This document shows, one piece after another, positions 11,608-20,898 of a stretch of DNA of 64,000 bases. A model generated the notes under the pieces. That model saw only the letters and a program-made list of their open reading frames with translations. It was not told the origin of the DNA and did no database searches. The number at the start of each line of letters is the position of its first letter. Positions within the stretch are counted from its first letter, which is position 1. The translations under genes were made by a program, and so were the position numbers. The DNA is from Tabrizicola sp. (GTDB taxonomy: Bacteria; Pseudomonadota; Alphaproteobacteria; Rhodobacterales; Rhodobacteraceae). The stretch spans positions 564,127-628,126 of the forward strand of contig NZ_JALHQD010000001.1 in the NCBI RefSeq assembly GCF_022842145.1. The letters are read 5' to 3'.

Positions 11608-11647
11608 CTGGCCTTTCATCTTTGCCCAAATATCCCCGCCGGAGGCA
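11608..11647 (-). repeat. 40-bp Rhodobacteraceae intergenic repeat, copy 1
   Basis: Read on the minus strand it runs TGCCTCCGGCGGGGATATTT and continues through GGGCAAAGATGAAAGGCCAG. It lies between convergent genes. Related copies are at 19328-19357, 19363-19396, 56924-56963, 60669-60700 and, degenerate, near 63893. The copy inside xdhB (56924) differs at one base in 40. Confidence 0.85.
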
Positions 11648-11660
11648 CTTCCCCTTGCGA

Positions 11661-11698
11661 CGTCTTGTGGTCGCGGCACCCTCCGCGACGAGAAGACG
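11661..11698. repeat. Imperfect palindrome between convergent genes
   Basis: Arms CGTCTT-gtgg-TCGCGG and CCGCGA-cgag-AAGACG pair with an unpaired internal 4-base bulge on each side. Similar GACTTCGTC/GACGAAGTC palindromes stand between genes at 30443 and at 19271. Probably an mRNA 3'-end structure. Confidence 0.5.
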
Positions 11699-11791
11699 AA
11701 GTCGCACGAGGAGCCGTCCCAAGGTTACAAAACCCTCGCCCGCGGAAGCCCTTGAAAAGGATGGCACCTGTCCACCGTGGACCGACCGCAC

Positions 11792-13399
11792 CTACCGCTC
11801 GGTCAGTTTCAACTCGATCCGCCGGTTCAGCGCGCGCGATACTTCGTCGCCTCCGACCGCCACGGGCCGGTATTCCCCGAACCCAGTCGCCGCCATCCGG
11901 TCCGGCGGAAAGCCCAGCTCGTCCTGCATGAAGCGCACCACCGACAGCGCCCGCGCCTGGCTCAGTTCCCAATTGTCGGCGAAGGCCGCGCCCGGGTTGA
12001 CCGGCACGTCGTCGGTGTGACCATCGACCCGGATGATCCAGTCGATCCCCTCCGGGATCTCGGCGCGAACCTCGTCCAGGATGCTGACCACCCCGGCAAT
12101 CTGCAGCCGCCCCTCGAAGGCCAGATCCGCCGACCCCGGGTTGAACAGCACCTCGGAGGAGAACACGAAGCGGTCCCCGACCACCCGCACCCCTTCGCGG
12201 CCTTCCAGAAGGTTCGACAACTGGCCGAAGAATTCGGACCGGAACCGGGCCAGGTCGCGGTTCTCCTCGGCCAGCCGCACCGCCTGGGCCGCTTCCAGAT
12301 CGGCCCGCTTCCGCTGCTCAGCCGCCACCTGGGCCAGGGCCGCGTTCAGGTCCTTCCCCAAGCTTTCCAGCTGCACCTTCGCCGCCTCGTCGCGGGCCTG
12401 CGAGTCGTCCAGCAGCGCCTGCAGGCTGCCCAACTGGCTGCGCAGCGCCGCGACCTGCTGGTTCAGAAGCTCCACCTCCCGCGCGGCGGCCAGCACCTTC
12501 TCCTGTTCCGCCAGCAGCGCCGTTTCAGCCGCCGAAAGTGCCGCATCCTTGGCGGTCGCGCCCTTCGCTGCCTCGGTCCGCGAGGCCGCCAGCAAGGTCA
12601 GCGTCTCTTCCGCCCGCTTCCGCTCTTCTTCCAGGGCCAGCGTCATCGCCGTCAACTCGGTGTCCGCATTGGCCAACCGGTCGCGCAGGGCCTGCAGCGC
12701 AGCCGCATCGGCCAGCCGCGCCGCCTCGGCTTCGGTCACCTCCGCCTGTGCCGTCGCAAGCGCCGCTGCATCCGCGGCACCCTTGGCCTTCTCCTGCGCC
12801 AAGAGCGCCTCCAGCGCATCGCGGCGGGCGGCGGCAAGACGCGCGGCCTCGGCCGTCGCATCCACCTCGTCGCGCGCCTTGGCCAGCGCCAATGCCATCG
12901 CCTCCCCTTCCGAGACCAGCTTGGCCTGCGCAGCCTCCAGGTCGGCGACGGACGCGGTCAGACGTTCCGCATCGCCGCGCGCCCGGTCGCGTTCGACCAA
13001 CAGGGCCGCAACCTGCGCCTCGAAATCGGTGATTCGCGACCTGGCCGCTGTCAACTCGCCCTCGCGTGCGGTCAGGTCCGCGGTCAATGACGCGATCAGG
13101 CCCGCCTGCCGGTCGCCCTCGGCCTGGGCCGCCGCAAGACCGGACTGCAACTCGGCCACCCGTGTTTCAAGGTCCGAGGCCTTGGCCTGCTCCAGCCCCA
13201 GCGCATTGGCCAGCTGTGCGACCTGGGCAGTCAGCGAATCCAGCTCGGTGTCCTGCGTGGTGATCGTTTCCCGCAACACGGACTGCATCACGGTGAAGAT
13301 GGTCAGGACGAACATCAGCACCATCAGCAGCGTCGTCACCGCATCGACGAAGCCTGGCCAGATGATCGAGCTGTCGCGATGCCGACTTCTCGTGGCCAT
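11792..13399 (-). CDS. MotB/OmpA-like inner-membrane protein with long coiled coil
   Basis: A 535-residue protein in three parts. One transmembrane helix lies near residues 14-36 (GFVDAVTTLLMVLMFVLTIF), as in MotB, TolR and ExbD. A very long Ala/Glu-rich coiled coil follows to about residue 370. The C-terminal OmpA-like peptidoglycan-binding domain includes VDGHTDDVPV and LSQARALSVVRFM. It should span the periplasm from inner membrane to cell wall. It starts 1 base past the stop of the ExbB/MotA-like partner, so the two form one complex by analogy with MotAB and TolQR. The function is uncharacterised and is not flagellar by context. Confidence 0.85.
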   Translation of the reverse strand: MATRSRHRDSSIIWPGFVDAVTTLLMVLMFVLTIFTVMQSVLRETITTQDTELDSLTAQVAQLANALGLEQAKASDLETRVAELQSGLAAAQAEGDRQAGLIASLTADLTAREGELTAARSRITDFEAQVAALLVERDRARGDAERLTASVADLEAAQAKLVSEGEAMALALAKARDEVDATAEAARLAAARRDALEALLAQEKAKGAADAAALATAQAEVTEAEAARLADAAALQALRDRLANADTELTAMTLALEEERKRAEETLTLLAASRTEAAKGATAKDAALSAAETALLAEQEKVLAAAREVELLNQQVAALRSQLGSLQALLDDSQARDEAAKVQLESLGKDLNAALAQVAAEQRKRADLEAAQAVRLAEENRDLARFRSEFFGQLSNLLEGREGVRVVGDRFVFSSEVLFNPGSADLAFEGRLQIAGVVSILDEVRAEIPEGIDWIIRVDGHTDDVPVNPGAAFADNWELSQARALSVVRFMQDELGFPPDRMAATGFGEYRPVAVGGDEVSRALNRRIELKLTER

Positions 13400-13400
13400 C

Positions 13401-14576
13401 TCAGACCCGCCCGGCGCTGCGGCCCAGTTGCCGGATCGCGGCGGTCAGCTGGGAGATATCGGACTTGAGGTCGGTCAGCGTCTCCTGCCGCCCCGCCGAC
13501 ATTTCTTCAAGGATACGCAGCAGTTGCACATCGATCGACCGCAACCGCATCCGGCTTTCGGGGTCGGATCCGCTGCCGCCCTCGCCGGACTGCAAGGACT
13601 CCAAAAGCTTCTCCTGCCCCTCGGCGATCCGCCGCAGCAGGGCGGTCTGGCCGCGTTCGGCATCCATCCGGTCGGTCAGCGCGGTCATCGCGTTGACCAG
13701 TTCGTTGATCTTCATTTCAGAGTGAAAGCGGTTCGTCTCGGTCTGGGTCTGAAGCGCCTGCAACTCCTCCATCTGTTGCGCCATGTGGTCGACCAGCAGT
13801 CCCAGCGCATTCTGGTCCGCGCCCTCTCCGTCACCGGCATAGCCAAGCCGGGTGATCGAGGAGAGCCATTCCTCCAGCTCACGGGTGAACCGGTTCTGCC
13901 CGTGGCTGGCGAACAGTTCCAGCATGCCCAGGACCAGCGACCCGGCCAGACCCAGCAGCGACGAGGAAAACGCCGTACCCATCCCGCCCAATTGGCTTTC
14001 CAGGCCCCCCATCAGCTTGCCGAACACGTCCAGCCCGCTTTCGCCTTCCTGCGGCGCCAGCGACCGGATCGTCTCGACCACGGCCGGGACCGTCGTCGCC
14101 AGCCCCCAGAAGGTGCCAAGCAGACCCAGGAAGACCAGAAGGTTGATCAGATAGCGTGTGATGTCGCGCGCCTCGTCGATGCGCTGGACGACCGATTCCT
14201 GGATGGACCGTGAGGACGAGGCCGAAATGGACAGCCGCGCCGTCCGGGTCCGCAGCAGCGCCGCAAGCGGTGCCAGCAAGCGCGGCGGGGCCATGTCCTC
14301 GGTCCCCGGGGTGCCGCGGACGAAGTTCTCGATCCAGTAGACCGACTGCGCCAGAATCCACAGCTGCCAGAAGCACGACAGCACGCCGACCAGAAAGACA
14401 AAGCCGATCACCCCGTTCAGAAAGGGGCTGGTGCTGACGATGTCGATGACCGTGCCGTGAATCAGCCAGGCCCCCGCCCCGACCAGCAGGCAGACCAGCA
14501 GCATCGTGGTGATCGCCCGGATCGGTTGGCTGAAAGTCGTGGCGACCTCGGCACGTCCGGTGTCTGTCTGGGACAT
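13401..14576 (-). CDS. ExbB/MotA/TolQ-like proton-channel protein
   Basis: A 391-residue protein. It has hydrophobic segments near 21-45 and 55-80, a loop, and then paired helices (YLINLLVFLGLLGTFWGL and the GMGTAFSSSLLGLAGSLVLGML stretch), which are the signature of the MotA/TolQ/ExbB proton-channel family. The C-terminal ~150 residues are helical and charged (QQMEELQALQTQTE), probably a cytoplasmic coiled coil. It is first in a two-gene operon with the OmpA-like protein. Likely it couples proton flow to movement of the coiled-coil partner in the envelope. Confidence 0.85.
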   Translation of the reverse strand: MSQTDTGRAEVATTFSQPIRAITTMLLVCLLVGAGAWLIHGTVIDIVSTSPFLNGVIGFVFLVGVLSCFWQLWILAQSVYWIENFVRGTPGTEDMAPPRLLAPLAALLRTRTARLSISASSSRSIQESVVQRIDEARDITRYLINLLVFLGLLGTFWGLATTVPAVVETIRSLAPQEGESGLDVFGKLMGGLESQLGGMGTAFSSSLLGLAGSLVLGMLELFASHGQNRFTRELEEWLSSITRLGYAGDGEGADQNALGLLVDHMAQQMEELQALQTQTETNRFHSEMKINELVNAMTALTDRMDAERGQTALLRRIAEGQEKLLESLQSGEGGSGSDPESRMRLRSIDVQLLRILEEMSAGRQETLTDLKSDISQLTAAIRQLGRSAGRV

Positions 14577-14645
14577 ACTGCCCTCTGGTTCCCCTGCCCT
14601 GGCCGCCGAGTCTAGAGAGGCTGCGGCGGAGTGCCAAGCAAAAGG

Positions 14646-15173
14646 TCAGGCCAGTTCACGAACGCGTTCTGCCAGCCAGTCAAGATCGGGGTCGCGGATG
14701 CCCAGTTCCGCCAGGTGCGCTGCCGTAGACCACAGGTATTCGCAGTTCCGACCCCGTCCGCCGCAGGCTTGCGCGATGATCTGCGCCTGTTCCTCGCGGT
14801 CAAGATGGCAGTACTGCACGTGGTCGGGGTCGATCACATAGGCCACTGCGTCCAGCGCCCCGGCGTCGGTGGTGACGGCGAGTGTCCGCTCCAGATAGGC
14901 CGAGGAAACAAGTTCCCGTTCCCGAAGCGCGAACAGCGTCGCGTTTTCCTCGCCCGGTTCGACCCGGAAGGCGACGCCCGTGCAGCTTGCGCCGTCAGCC
15001 CGGTCCAACGCCAGCACAAGGCCGGGGTTCTCCACGGTGCCGCGATGATGGATCGACCGCATGCAAAAGCTGCGGTGCCAGCCGTCCAGCCGGGCGATGC
15101 GGCGTTCCGCGACCGGAAAGCCGGGGTCCCAGATCAGCGATCCGTAGCCGAAGACCCAAAGCGGTTCCTGCAT
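14646..15173 (-). CDS. Gamma-glutamylcyclotransferase (ChaC-like)
   Basis: A 175-residue protein starting at MQEPLWVFGYGSLIWDPGF. The YGSL motif that binds the gamma-glutamyl group and the following RSFCMRS pattern are those of the ChaC family, which cleaves glutathione to 5-oxoproline and Cys-Gly. The likely catalytic glutamate is in the central part (RERELVSSAYLERT). An open frame continues upstream of the ATG but overlaps the divergent DUF2125 gene, so the ATG at 15173 is taken as the start. Confidence 0.85.
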   Translation of the reverse strand: MQEPLWVFGYGSLIWDPGFPVAERRIARLDGWHRSFCMRSIHHRGTVENPGLVLALDRADGASCTGVAFRVEPGEENATLFALRERELVSSAYLERTLAVTTDAGALDAVAYVIDPDHVQYCHLDREEQAQIIAQACGGRGRNCEYLWSTAAHLAELGIRDPDLDWLAERVRELA

Positions 15174-15236
15174 GACTGGTCCTGTTGCCTTTGGCCCTGT
15201 AAACACCGGAGAACGGGCAATGAAAAGGGCCGCCGG

Positions 15237-16265
15237 ATGCGCAAGCTTCTCTTCCTGATGATCGCGGCCACGGCGCTGTGGTCGGGCTACTGGTTCGTCG
15301 GCTCGAACGCGGTGCGGGACGGGGTCACAAGCTTTTTCGCCGATGCCTCCCGGCAGGGGATCGTGGCCGAAAACGCCGGCATTTCCGTTGCGGGTTTCCC
15401 CAACCGCTTCGACCTGACCATCGACGAGCTGAAGCTGTCCGATCCGGTCTCCGGCGCGGGCTGGCAGGCGCCCTTCGTCCAGGTCTTCGCGATGACCTGG
15501 AAGCCTTGGCACATCATCGCCGCCCTGCCGCCCGAACAGGTCGTAACCCTCCCCGACCAGGTGGTGACTGCGGGGTCAGAGGCGCTGATGGCCAGCCTCC
15601 GCGCCAAGCCCTCGACCGACCTGCCGCTGGCCGAGATCCGGCTGGCCGGAACCTCGCTGAACCTCGCCTCCGACCAGGGCTGGACCCTGGACCTCGGCGA
15701 ATTCACCCTGGGCCTCCGTGCCGATGACGCGCTGGGGCCGACCGGCTACGAGCTTGGCTTCGACCTCGCGCCCCTGACCCCCGATCCCGGCTTCCTGGCC
15801 GCCGTGAAGGCCGTGACGATCCCCGACCTGCCACCCTCGGACCTGCCCGAAGTGATCGAGGCGCTCTGGGGCAGTCTATTCCTGACCTTCTCGGCCCCGC
15901 TTGACCGCAATGCCGGCCAGTCACGCCCCTATCTGCGGCGGGTGGAGATCAACCACTTCAACCTAACCTGGGGTGTCCTGGCTGCCTCGGCCGAGGGCGT
16001 GGTCGAGGCCGACGGCAACGGCTACGCCGCGGGCCGGGTCACGGTCGATGTGACAAACTGGGACCGCCTGCCCGCCCTTCTGGTCGCGGCGGGAGTGGTG
16101 CAGCCCCAGGTCGCGCCGACGATCCTGCGCGGGATGCAGGCGCTGGCCGCGCAGTCCCCCGACCTCAAGGTCCTGTCGCTGTCGCTGGTCCTGGAAGATG
16201 GCCGGATGAGCTTTGGCCCCTTCCCCCTCGGCCCCGCGCCGCTGATGGTTCCACCAAGCGGATAG
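15237..16265 (+). CDS. DUF2125 family protein
   Basis: A 342-residue protein beginning MRKLLFLMIAATALWSGYWFVG, a signal anchor or signal peptide. The remainder (SVAGFPNRFDLTIDELKLSDP, DLGEFTLGLRADD, VEINHFNLTWGVL) matches the DUF2125 family of Rhodobacterales envelope proteins, whose repetitive beta structure resembles AsmA-like or lipid-transfer folds. The function is not known. The start was chosen at the hydrophobic N-terminus, 63 bases from the divergent ChaC gene. Confidence 0.8.
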   Translation: MRKLLFLMIAATALWSGYWFVGSNAVRDGVTSFFADASRQGIVAENAGISVAGFPNRFDLTIDELKLSDPVSGAGWQAPFVQVFAMTWKPWHIIAALPPEQVVTLPDQVVTAGSEALMASLRAKPSTDLPLAEIRLAGTSLNLASDQGWTLDLGEFTLGLRADDALGPTGYELGFDLAPLTPDPGFLAAVKAVTIPDLPPSDLPEVIEALWGSLFLTFSAPLDRNAGQSRPYLRRVEINHFNLTWGVLAASAEGVVEADGNGYAAGRVTVDVTNWDRLPALLVAAGVVQPQVAPTILRGMQALAAQSPDLKVLSLSLVLEDGRMSFGPFPLGPAPLMVPPSG

Positions 16266-16273
16266 GCGTCAGG

Positions 16274-17155
16274 TTAGCGGCAGTACCGCCCGCCCTTGCG
16301 GGCCGAAGTGTCGAAGTGGAAGTGGTCCTCATGGTACCCGTCCGATCCAGGCCCCAGCGTGGTCATGAAGTAGTTGCACCCGGCCTTGTAGATCCGCCGC
16401 AGCAGACGGTTGTAGTCCTGCGAGACGGTCAGCACCTTGCCGTTCGACAGGATGAAGGCCGAGATGTCCACCGCGCGGCCCTTGCCATGCTCGCTGATCT
16501 TCGCGCCCCGGACATTGTTCCGGCTGCGGCAGATGTAATGCGCCGCAATCTGCAACTCGACCAGCCTGCCGTCGAACGCGGGCTGCGCCACCTCGTCCAC
16601 CCAGGAATTAAGCGCCTTGGCGATCGAGCAGTCCACCGTCGCCGCCTGGCTTAGCCGCACCCCCGAAACCGAGGTCACCATCACCGGGTCCTCGATCCCG
16701 CAGCCGCCGACATTGGACCTGATCCGGGCGATCTCCTCGCCCTTGATTGCCGGCACCCCGCACACCGCGCCCTTCATCGAAGCCCGTTCCCGCCGCTTCC
16801 GCCGCTCTTCCTTCTTCGTCGGCGGCGGGATCGCGGCAAGGTCGACATCGTCCTGCGGCTCCTGCCCGGACAGGTCCAACCCCGGCGCGTTCGACGTTGC
16901 CTTCAGACCTGCAATCCGCTCGGCCAGCGCTCCTGGCCGAGGCAGGGGGCGCAAAGACCGCGGCAGAGCATTTTCCGGAATCGTGACGGTTTCGGCGGGC
17001 ATCGCCGCCTCTGCCACCACCACTGGCGCCACGACGGCTTCGGGCGCGGCGACCATCTGCCTGGGATTGGCCAGCGGGCGGGGCGACCGGTCCAGCTCCT
17101 GCGCCGACGCGCCTTGGGCCAGCACAATCGACACTGCCAAGAGCAGGCCCCGCAT
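16274..17155 (-). CDS. Extensin-like family protein (putative peptidoglycan peptidase)
   Basis: A 293-residue protein. A signal peptide (MRGLLLAVSIVLAQGASAQ) precedes a Pro-rich linker to about residue 120. The extensin-like C-terminal domain then carries SEHGKGRAVDISAF and HEDHFHFD, histidine/aspartate motifs that resemble the zinc ligands of LAS/M15-type DD-peptidases. Periplasmic. Cell-wall hydrolysis is an inference from the fold. It starts 5 bases after the tyrC stop, so it is probably co-transcribed with hisC and tyrC. Confidence 0.82.
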   Translation of the reverse strand: MRGLLLAVSIVLAQGASAQELDRSPRPLANPRQMVAAPEAVVAPVVVAEAAMPAETVTIPENALPRSLRPLPRPGALAERIAGLKATSNAPGLDLSGQEPQDDVDLAAIPPPTKKEERRKRRERASMKGAVCGVPAIKGEEIARIRSNVGGCGIEDPVMVTSVSGVRLSQAATVDCSIAKALNSWVDEVAQPAFDGRLVELQIAAHYICRSRNNVRGAKISEHGKGRAVDISAFILSNGKVLTVSQDYNRLLRRIYKAGCNYFMTTLGPGSDGYHEDHFHFDTSARKGGRYCR

Positions 17156-17160
17156 CCGGT

Positions 17161-18081
17161 TCAGCCCTCCGGGACCGGCGGAGGCACCCGGCCGAAGTCC
17201 GGCGCGGCGGTGTCCTGCCCGGCCTCGATGATCCCGCGACGGATCGCGCGGGTGCGGGTGAAATAGGCGTGCAGATGCTCGCCGTCGCCCATCCGGATCG
17301 CGCGTTGCAGCACGAACAGCTCCTCGGCAAAGCGGCCGAGGATATCCAGCACGGCTTCCTTGTTGGTCAGGAACACGTCGCGCCACATCACCGGGTCCGA
17401 TGCGGCAATCCGGGTGAAATCCCGGAAACCGGCGGCGGAGTACTTGATGACCTCGGACTGCGACACCCGCCGCATGTGGTCGGCCACACCGACCATCGTA
17501 TAGGCGATGGCGTGTGGCACATGGCTGACCACGGCCACGACAAGGTCATGATGGCCTACGTCCATCGTGTCGACCTTGGCACCCATCCCCTCGATCAGGC
17601 TGCGCAACCGCGCCAGCGCCTCCGCATCACAATCCTCGCCGGGCGTCAGCAGCCACCAGCGGTTCTGGTACAGCGTCGCAAAACCCGACCGGGGACCGGA
17701 ATACTCCGTCCCCGCCATCGGGTGTCCCGGGATGAAATGCACGCCCGCAGGCAGATGCGGCGCCACGGCGTCAACCACCGCCTGCTTGACCGATCCCACG
17801 TCCGTCACCGTCGCGCCCGGCTTCAGATGCGGCCCGATCTCGGCGGCAACGGCCTCCATCGCGCCGATGGGGACCGCCAGAACCACCAGGTCGGCACCCT
17901 GAACCGCCTCGGCCGCCGTGTCGCAGACCCGGTCGCAGAACAGCTCCTTCGCCACCGCCCGCGTCTCGGGGGACTTGGCGTAGCCCACGATTTCCCCGGC
18001 CAGCCCGCCCGCCCGCATCGCATGCGCCATCGAGGACGCGATCAGTCCCAGACCGATCAGGGCGACGCGCTGGTAGATCAT
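17161..18081 (-). CDS. tyrC: Prephenate/arogenate dehydrogenase
   Basis: A 306-residue NAD(P)-dependent dehydrogenase. The N-terminal Rossmann motif is [13 protein letters not shown], then [15 protein letters not shown] and [13 protein letters not shown], the histidine-containing active-site patterns of the TyrA family. It oxidatively decarboxylates prephenate or arogenate in tyrosine synthesis. The ATG at 18081 overlaps the hisC stop by 4 bases, so HisC-type transaminase and dehydrogenase are translated together. That pairing supports an aromatic role for the transaminase as well. Confidence 0.9.
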   Translation of the reverse strand: MIYQRVALIGLGLIASSMAHAMRAGGLAGEIVGYAKSPETRAVAKELFCDRVCDTAAEAVQGADLVVLAVPIGAMEAVAAEIGPHLKPGATVTDVGSVKQAVVDAVAPHLPAGVHFIPGHPMAGTEYSGPRSGFATLYQNRWWLLTPGEDCDAEALARLRSLIEGMGAKVDTMDVGHHDLVVAVVSHVPHAIAYTMVGVADHMRRVSQSEVIKYSAAGFRDFTRIAASDPVMWRDVFLTNKEAVLDILGRFAEELFVLQRAIRMGDGEHLHAYFTRTRAIRRGIIEAGQDTAAPDFGRVPPPVPEG

Positions 18082-19163
18082 CGCACACCCTTGAACTGCG
18101 CCACCGCATGGGCGACCTGCCGGCACGAAGATTCATCGCCGATGGTGATCCGCAGGCAATGCGGCAACTTGTAACCCGCGACCCGGCGCACGATCAGCCC
18201 CTGCTTTTGCAGGAAGGCGTCGCAGGCCTCGGCCTCTTCCTGGCTGGCAAAGCGCGCGAGGACAAAGTTCGCCATCGACGTGTCCGAGGGCACCCCGATC
18301 TCGGCCAAAGCATTGGCCAGCCAGCTGCGCATCCGGGTGTTCTCGTTGCGGCACTTGGCCACGAAATCCTGATCGCGTACGGCAGCTTCGGCGGCCTCAA
18401 GCTGGGTGGTCGACAGGTTGAACGGCCCCCGGATGCGGTTCAGGACGTCGATCACGTGGCGGGGGCCATAGCCCCAGCCAATCCGCAACCCGCCAAGCCC
18501 GTAAACCTTCGAGAAGGTCCGGGTCATCACCACGTTCTGCCGCGCATCGACCAGCGCCGCCCCACCGTCATAACCCTCGACATATTCCGCATAGGCCCCG
18601 TCCAGCACCAGCAGCGCCTGAGGCGGCAGACCTTCGGCCAGCCGGGCAATTTCGGCAGCAGAAACCATCGTGCCAGTCGGATTGTTCGGGTTGGCAAGGA
18701 ACACCAGCTTGGTGCGCCGGTTGCACGCGGCAAGAATCGCATCGACGTCCGCCGTGCGCTCGCGCTCCGGCACTTCCACCGGCGTCGCGCCCACCGCAAG
18801 CGACGAGATGCGGTACATCAGGAAGCCATGCTCGGTGAACACCACCTCGTCCCGCGGCCCGGCATAGGCCTGACACAGGAAGGTGATGATCTCGTCCGAA
18901 CCCGCGCCGCAAATGATGCGCGTCGCGTCCAGACGGTGCACCTCAGCAATCGCGGCGCGCAAGTCGGCGTGGTCGGTCACGGGATAGCGGTGCAGCGAAT
19001 GGACCGTGCGCGAGAACGCCTCTTTCGCCTTGTCCGACGGCCCGAACGGATTCTCGTTCGACGACAGCTTCACGACGTTGGCCACGCCGGCAACATGCGC
19101 CTTGCCACCCTCGTAAAGAGCGATGTCAAGGATGCCTGGCTGCGGCTTGATCTGGTCGTTCAT
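18078..19163 (-). CDS. hisC: Histidinol-phosphate / aromatic aminotransferase
   Basis: A 361-residue class I/II PLP aminotransferase starting at [20 protein letters not shown]. It carries NENPFGPS near the N-terminus, [11 protein letters not shown] for PLP contacts and [17 protein letters not shown] with the Schiff-base lysine. HisC converts imidazole-acetol phosphate to histidinol phosphate; fused translation with tyrC suggests it also transaminates aromatic keto acids. The rest of the his genes are not nearby (hisGZS are 12 kb away). A 309-base repeat-filled gap precedes it. Confidence 0.9.
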   Translation of the reverse strand: MNDQIKPQPGILDIALYEGGKAHVAGVANVVKLSSNENPFGPSDKAKEAFSRTVHSLHRYPVTDHADLRAAIAEVHRLDATRIICGAGSDEIITFLCQAYAGPRDEVVFTEHGFLMYRISSLAVGATPVEVPERERTADVDAILAACNRRTKLVFLANPNNPTGTMVSAAEIARLAEGLPPQALLVLDGAYAEYVEGYDGGAALVDARQNVVMTRTFSKVYGLGGLRIGWGYGPRHVIDVLNRIRGPFNLSTTQLEAAEAAVRDQDFVAKCRNENTRMRSWLANALAEIGVPSDTSMANFVLARFASQEEAEACDAFLQKQGLIVRRVAGYKLPHCLRITIGDESSCRQVAHAVAQFKGVR

Positions 19164-19472
19164 CTGGACCCCCGGGTTGTGGCCCCCTTTACCCGCCAAA
19201 GCGCCTCAAGGCCAGAGGCTTCCACCCGGACCAGCGGTTGTGACGCAGAGCGCATTCGCGCAAGTCTTTCGTCTCGTCGTCGGGCTTCGCCTCCTCCTCG
19301 GCTGACGAGGGGCGCTGCCCCTCGAGCTCCCCGGGATATTTTTGCAAAGATGAAAGGCGGCGTTTCATCTTTGCCCAAATATCCCCGCCGGAGGCAATCT
19401 CCGAGGAGGAGGCGAAGCCCGACGACGAGACAAAAGGCGTGCGCCGCAAGGCGCTCGATTCGAAAGCCGCGG
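19164..19472. repeat. Repeat-filled gap between homospermidine synthase and hisC
   Basis: No gene. The gap holds a nested palindrome. The outer arms, 19271-19301 and 19401-19431, are 31 bases long and perfectly complementary (starting GTCTCGTCGTCGGGC). Inside are two head-to-head copies of the Rhodobacteraceae repeat, 19328-19357 (plus) and 19363-19396 (minus), which pair with each other. The complementary outer stretch extends 5 more bases with one mismatch. The whole could fold into a cruciform or a very stable RNA between two genes of the same strand. Confidence 0.85.
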
Positions 19473-20888
19473 TCAGACGGCAAGGAAGTTGGTGAACTGC
19501 CAGGGATCCGCGTCATCGCGGTCCTCGGCAAAGCTGTTGATCCGGTTCTGGACCGGGGTCCAGTCGGTGTAGTGGCACTCGACGGACCCAAGGTAGGGAC
19601 GCTGGACGTGAAGGCAACGGACATGGTCCATTTCGTCAGCCTCGACAAAGCCCTCGTTCGGGTTTTCAGCTGCCCATACCATCGCGGCCAAGACGGCGCT
19701 GGTGACCTGCATCCCCGTCGCGTTCTGGTACGGCGCCAACTGGCGCGCCTCGTCGCACGACAGCCGCGAGCCGTACCACATCGCGCCCTTGGCATGGCCG
19801 TAAAGGAACACGCCCAGGTCGTCCCCGCCCGCAACGATCTCGTCCGCGGTCAGGATGTGCTGCTCGGGCTGGCGCTTGCCCGCCCCGTTCATCTCGTGCA
19901 TCGACAGGATCGCGTCGTTGCTGGGGTGGTAGGCGTAGTGGCAGGTCGGGCGGTAGACCGCCTTTTCCCCATCCCAGACCGTATAGTAATCCGGGATCGA
20001 CAGTGCCTCGTTGTGGGTGATGACGTAGCCGAACTGCGGACCCACGCCCGGACACCAGGACCGCACCCGCGTATCCGCGCCGGGCCGGTCGATCCAGATC
20101 GCATAACCCGGCCCGTGGGCGAAGGCATGGCCGTTGGGCGGCAGCTTCTTCTCATGCGTGCCCCAGCCCAGCTCTGCCGGCTGGTACCCCTCGGACAAGA
20201 GCCCATCAACCGACCAGGTGTTCACGAAGACCCCCACCGGCTTTGGCCGCGCCGAGACCTGAGTGTCCCGCTCCGCCACATGGATACCCTTGACGCCCAG
20301 CCCCTGCATCAACGCCGCCCAATCCTCACGGGTCTGCGGATCGGCCGTCACCCCGGTATCCGCCGCCAACCGCAGCAGGGCCTCCTTCAGCAGCCACGAC
20401 ACCATTCCAGGGTTCGCGCCACAGCAGGACACCGCCGTCGGGCCACCGACATAGGCCTTCCCCAGCTCCCGCACGCGTTCGCGCAGCGGATAGTTCGTCC
20501 GCTCGGCGTTCGGCAGGGTCGATCCGAAGTAGAACCCCGGCCAGGGCTCCACCACCGTATCCAGGTACTGGACACCCAGCTCCTGGGCCAGCTTCATCAG
20601 CTCGATGGAATCCACGTCCACCGAGAGGTTGACGATCATCCCCTTGCCCTCGGGGAAAAGCCCGCGCAGCACCTTTGCGAAGTTGTCCGGGGTCAGCGCC
20701 ACCTGCAGATGCCGGATGCCATGCTCTGCCAGAAGATGCGCAAACTCCCCCGACGGCTCGATCACCGTGAACCGCGCGCGGTCGAACCCGATGTGCCGTT
20801 CGATCAGCGGCAGCACGCCGCGCCCGATCGATCCGAATCCGATCATCACCAGCGCGCCCTCGACGCGCGCATGCACGGAGTAAGTCAT
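19473..20888 (-). CDS. hss: Homospermidine synthase
   Basis: A 471-residue protein. The N-terminal Rossmann motif MIGFGSIGRGVLPLIERHI, VIEPSGE, and YLDTVVEPWPGFY further on are those of bacterial homospermidine synthase (saccharopine-dehydrogenase-related), which condenses putrescine units to sym-homospermidine with NAD+. It is a typical alphaproteobacterial polyamine enzyme. A strong AAGGAGG ribosome site lies 5 bases before the ATG. The preceding YqhA-like gene is 10 bases upstream. Confidence 0.95.
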   Translation of the reverse strand: MTYSVHARVEGALVMIGFGSIGRGVLPLIERHIGFDRARFTVIEPSGEFAHLLAEHGIRHLQVALTPDNFAKVLRGLFPEGKGMIVNLSVDVDSIELMKLAQELGVQYLDTVVEPWPGFYFGSTLPNAERTNYPLRERVRELGKAYVGGPTAVSCCGANPGMVSWLLKEALLRLAADTGVTADPQTREDWAALMQGLGVKGIHVAERDTQVSARPKPVGVFVNTWSVDGLLSEGYQPAELGWGTHEKKLPPNGHAFAHGPGYAIWIDRPGADTRVRSWCPGVGPQFGYVITHNEALSIPDYYTVWDGEKAVYRPTCHYAYHPSNDAILSMHEMNGAGKRQPEQHILTADEIVAGGDDLGVFLYGHAKGAMWYGSRLSCDEARQLAPYQNATGMQVTSAVLAAMVWAAENPNEGFVEADEMDHVRCLHVQRPYLGSVECHYTDWTPVQNRINSFAEDRDDADPWQFTNFLAV

Positions 20889-20898
20889 CGCAGCCTCC

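Noticed and set aside
11792-14576. Zorya-type defence system from the MotA/MotB-like pair
   Set aside because: No zorC, zorD or zorE next to it, and the coiled coil is in the OmpA-side partner and not mainly in the MotA-like one.
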